From assembly GCF_950023065.1 (NCBI RefSeq), contig NC_088679.1:41602001-41666000 (forward strand): a DNA stretch of 64,000 nt. Direction: 5' to 3'. This DNA is from Planococcus citri. Its lineage: Eukaryota; Arthropoda; Insecta; Hemiptera; Pseudococcidae. How positions within the stretch are numbered: the stretch's first letter is position 1; each line of letters opens with the position of its first letter. The notes under the pieces are model-generated. The model worked only from the letters and a program-made list of their open reading frames with translations, was not told the origin of the DNA and searched no databases. Shown piece by piece: positions 62,421-64,000 of the stretch. The position numbers and the translations under genes are program-made.

Positions 62421-64000
62421 ATTAAAAGTTCGTCACAGTTCAAATTTTGCAATTTGAATAGAAATGTGTGCTGTACGAGTATGCTGCTTACTTCGAAATT
62501 CGAAGGACGAAAATTTAAATACGCACATTAAAACTTTTCGGAAAAATATAAGTTTATGACAAAATTGCCTATCTATTAAATTGAAGAGGCCATAGAGTAT
62601 ACAGATACACAAAGGCACTCCTAAAAAGTTGCAAAAAATTTCAAAGTACAGCATTTTTCAAGAGGTTGCATAGTACAGTTTTGCAACTAACAATAAAGTT
62701 TACCATATAATACATCTTTAGCCAATGTTTTACATTGAAGTGGCTAACTTGGCTAACGTAATCAATGACCTGTAAGGGGAAAATTTTCTGCTAAAGCTAC
62801 ATTCAATATCAATTTTTTTCACATGTACTTTTCATCTTCCAACGCTTAATGAAATTTGTCAATTTTTGAGCCAAGTAGGAAAAAATACATTGAACATAAC
62901 CTCATAGTAAAAATGAAGCTATCGATGCCCTCTCATCTCAAAGAAATTGACGGTCTAAAAGTGAGCAGGTATCACAGTTCACAGCTTTAAACAAATCTTT
63001 AAATAAATTACGTTCAATAATGTATCACGAAACAACAATTATTATTTTTATTTGAAAATCCGTATTTGAAAATGCCCTCAATATATTTTTCAATGAAAAA
63101 AAAAACACTTGTTTCTGAAAGGAAATTTCAAACTTTTAAATTCATTTCATTTGCAGCTTTGGCGCATGATTCGATGCTCCTTAATATAGTGTTCCTGGTG
63201 GGGAGGGGGATCATGTGTGAACGACTTTTCATTTTTCATTCCTTCAATTTTGAAGGCTGCAAATTACACGACGGAATTTACAGAAAATTACTAAGAAGAA
63301 ATATGATGTAATTCAAACCCCTCTTCACTTCGTTCGCAACAAAATCACTTCGAGAAAAAAATACAGAACTACAGATATTGTTCTGTATCAGGAGAACACA
63401 CCGAGTAAGATGAAATTTTTCTGAAAACTCGGTGACCTCATAATTATTATTATACCCATACTCATTATGATAATCAGAAATACGTTGGAATCACACTTGA
63501 AGACATCGAGCGTTTCGATTCATAGAGCTACATTTCGACCAATATAAATCTCACAAGTTTATCAGCTTTTTCCTAATCTTATTTTTTCCCCTCAAATTTT
63601 TTCAATCTGTACAAAGTTTCAAATTCGAAAACGTTAGACTTATGCAATGTTCCTCCTTGTCTATTGTAAAATCTCATTTCAAATTAGCATTAAACAACTT
63701 CGAAGACATGTTAGAGAAGAACGAATCAAATTTACCTCAAAATTGTATCAGTGAAACACATTTAACCAATAAAGGAATCGTTTGCCTTCGTTATTTCGCA
63801 TCAGAACACCCCTTTAACTACAGAATCCCGCAAAAAAAAAATTGTTGGAAATTAGTTTAAATAAAAAACATATTATTCCTAAGCCACTTCAGAAAATTCC
63901 AAAATCAAATTCAAGCCTATCGAATACTCAGGCGTCTCCTACAGAAATTCAAAAAAACGAAAAGGACGAATTTTCATAGCTTGAGAATAGTTTGAAAATG

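Larger units (their letters stand above)
31527..64000 (-). other. Long 5' intron of scrib or upstream DNA, 32.5 kb without a supported exon
   Basis: The exon before 31526 should encode the Scribble N-terminus (about 96 residues, including the CNRQVE and LFLDANHI regions). I searched by eye on the minus strand for those motifs and did not find them. The region is AT-rich with many inverted-repeat elements, listed separately. Open frames of 60-160 codons on both strands are mostly Phe/Ile/Lys/Asn-rich or lie in repeats. It is intron at least as far as the next scrib exon, wherever that is. Confidence 0.6.

Noticed and set aside
1..64000. CRISPR arrays, operons, bacterial endosymbiont insertions, tRNA or rRNA genes
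   Set aside because: No regularly spaced identical repeats, no bacterial-type gene clusters and no cloverleaf or rRNA-like sequence were recognised by eye.

Overview
The window is eukaryotic, AT-rich nuclear DNA, almost certainly from an arthropod. Its repeat texture (frequent short TAGGTACCTA-like strings, ACTCGTA/TACGAGTA strings, TA-flanked CAGGGTG-type element ends) resembles sternorrhynchan Hemiptera such as scale insects or mealybugs; that placement is an inference from texture only.

The one gene I can support is on the minus strand: an orthologue of scribble (scrib), the LAP-family (LRR and PDZ) scaffold of basolateral epithelial polarity. I could place 21 coding exons between 31526 and 4067. 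Every one has an AG acceptor and a GT donor. Together they make 3,077 nt, i.e. two bases of a split codon plus 1,025 codons in one unbroken frame across 20 introns. In protein order they give 13 leucine-rich repeats of about 23 residues (exons 1-8), the LAP-specific regions and an acidic linker (exons 8-10), a variable linker ending in a conserved block (exons 11-14), PDZ1 (exons 15-16), a Ser/Ala-rich linker (exon 17), PDZ2 (exons 18-20), a Ser/Pro-rich linker (exon 20) and the conserved segment that precedes PDZ3 in Scribble (exon 21). The gene is cut at both sides. PDZ3 and PDZ4 should lie beyond position 1. The start codon and about the first three LRRs should lie upstream of 31526, and I could not find them in the window. 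Exon numbers here count only what is visible.

Regions: 1-4066 is the intron after the last visible exon, with a degenerate tandem repeat near 1.9-2.4 kb. 4067-10313 is exon-dense (both PDZ domains). 10314-20536 holds two long introns around two linker exons. 20537-31526 carries the LRR half. 31527-64000 has no coding exon I can support; it is either one very long 5' intron or upstream DNA. It is rich in mobile-element remains: a 992-bp TA-flanked inverted-repeat element with an internal hairpin, a 943-bp foldback element, a 364-bp MITE-like element and four copies of a dispersed foldback repeat family.

I see no operon, CRISPR array, rRNA or convincing tRNA, and no evidence for a novel multi-gene system. 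The observations most worth checking are the foldback elements, the all-symmetric (phase 0) exon set in the linker/PDZ half, and a few short orphan reading frames.
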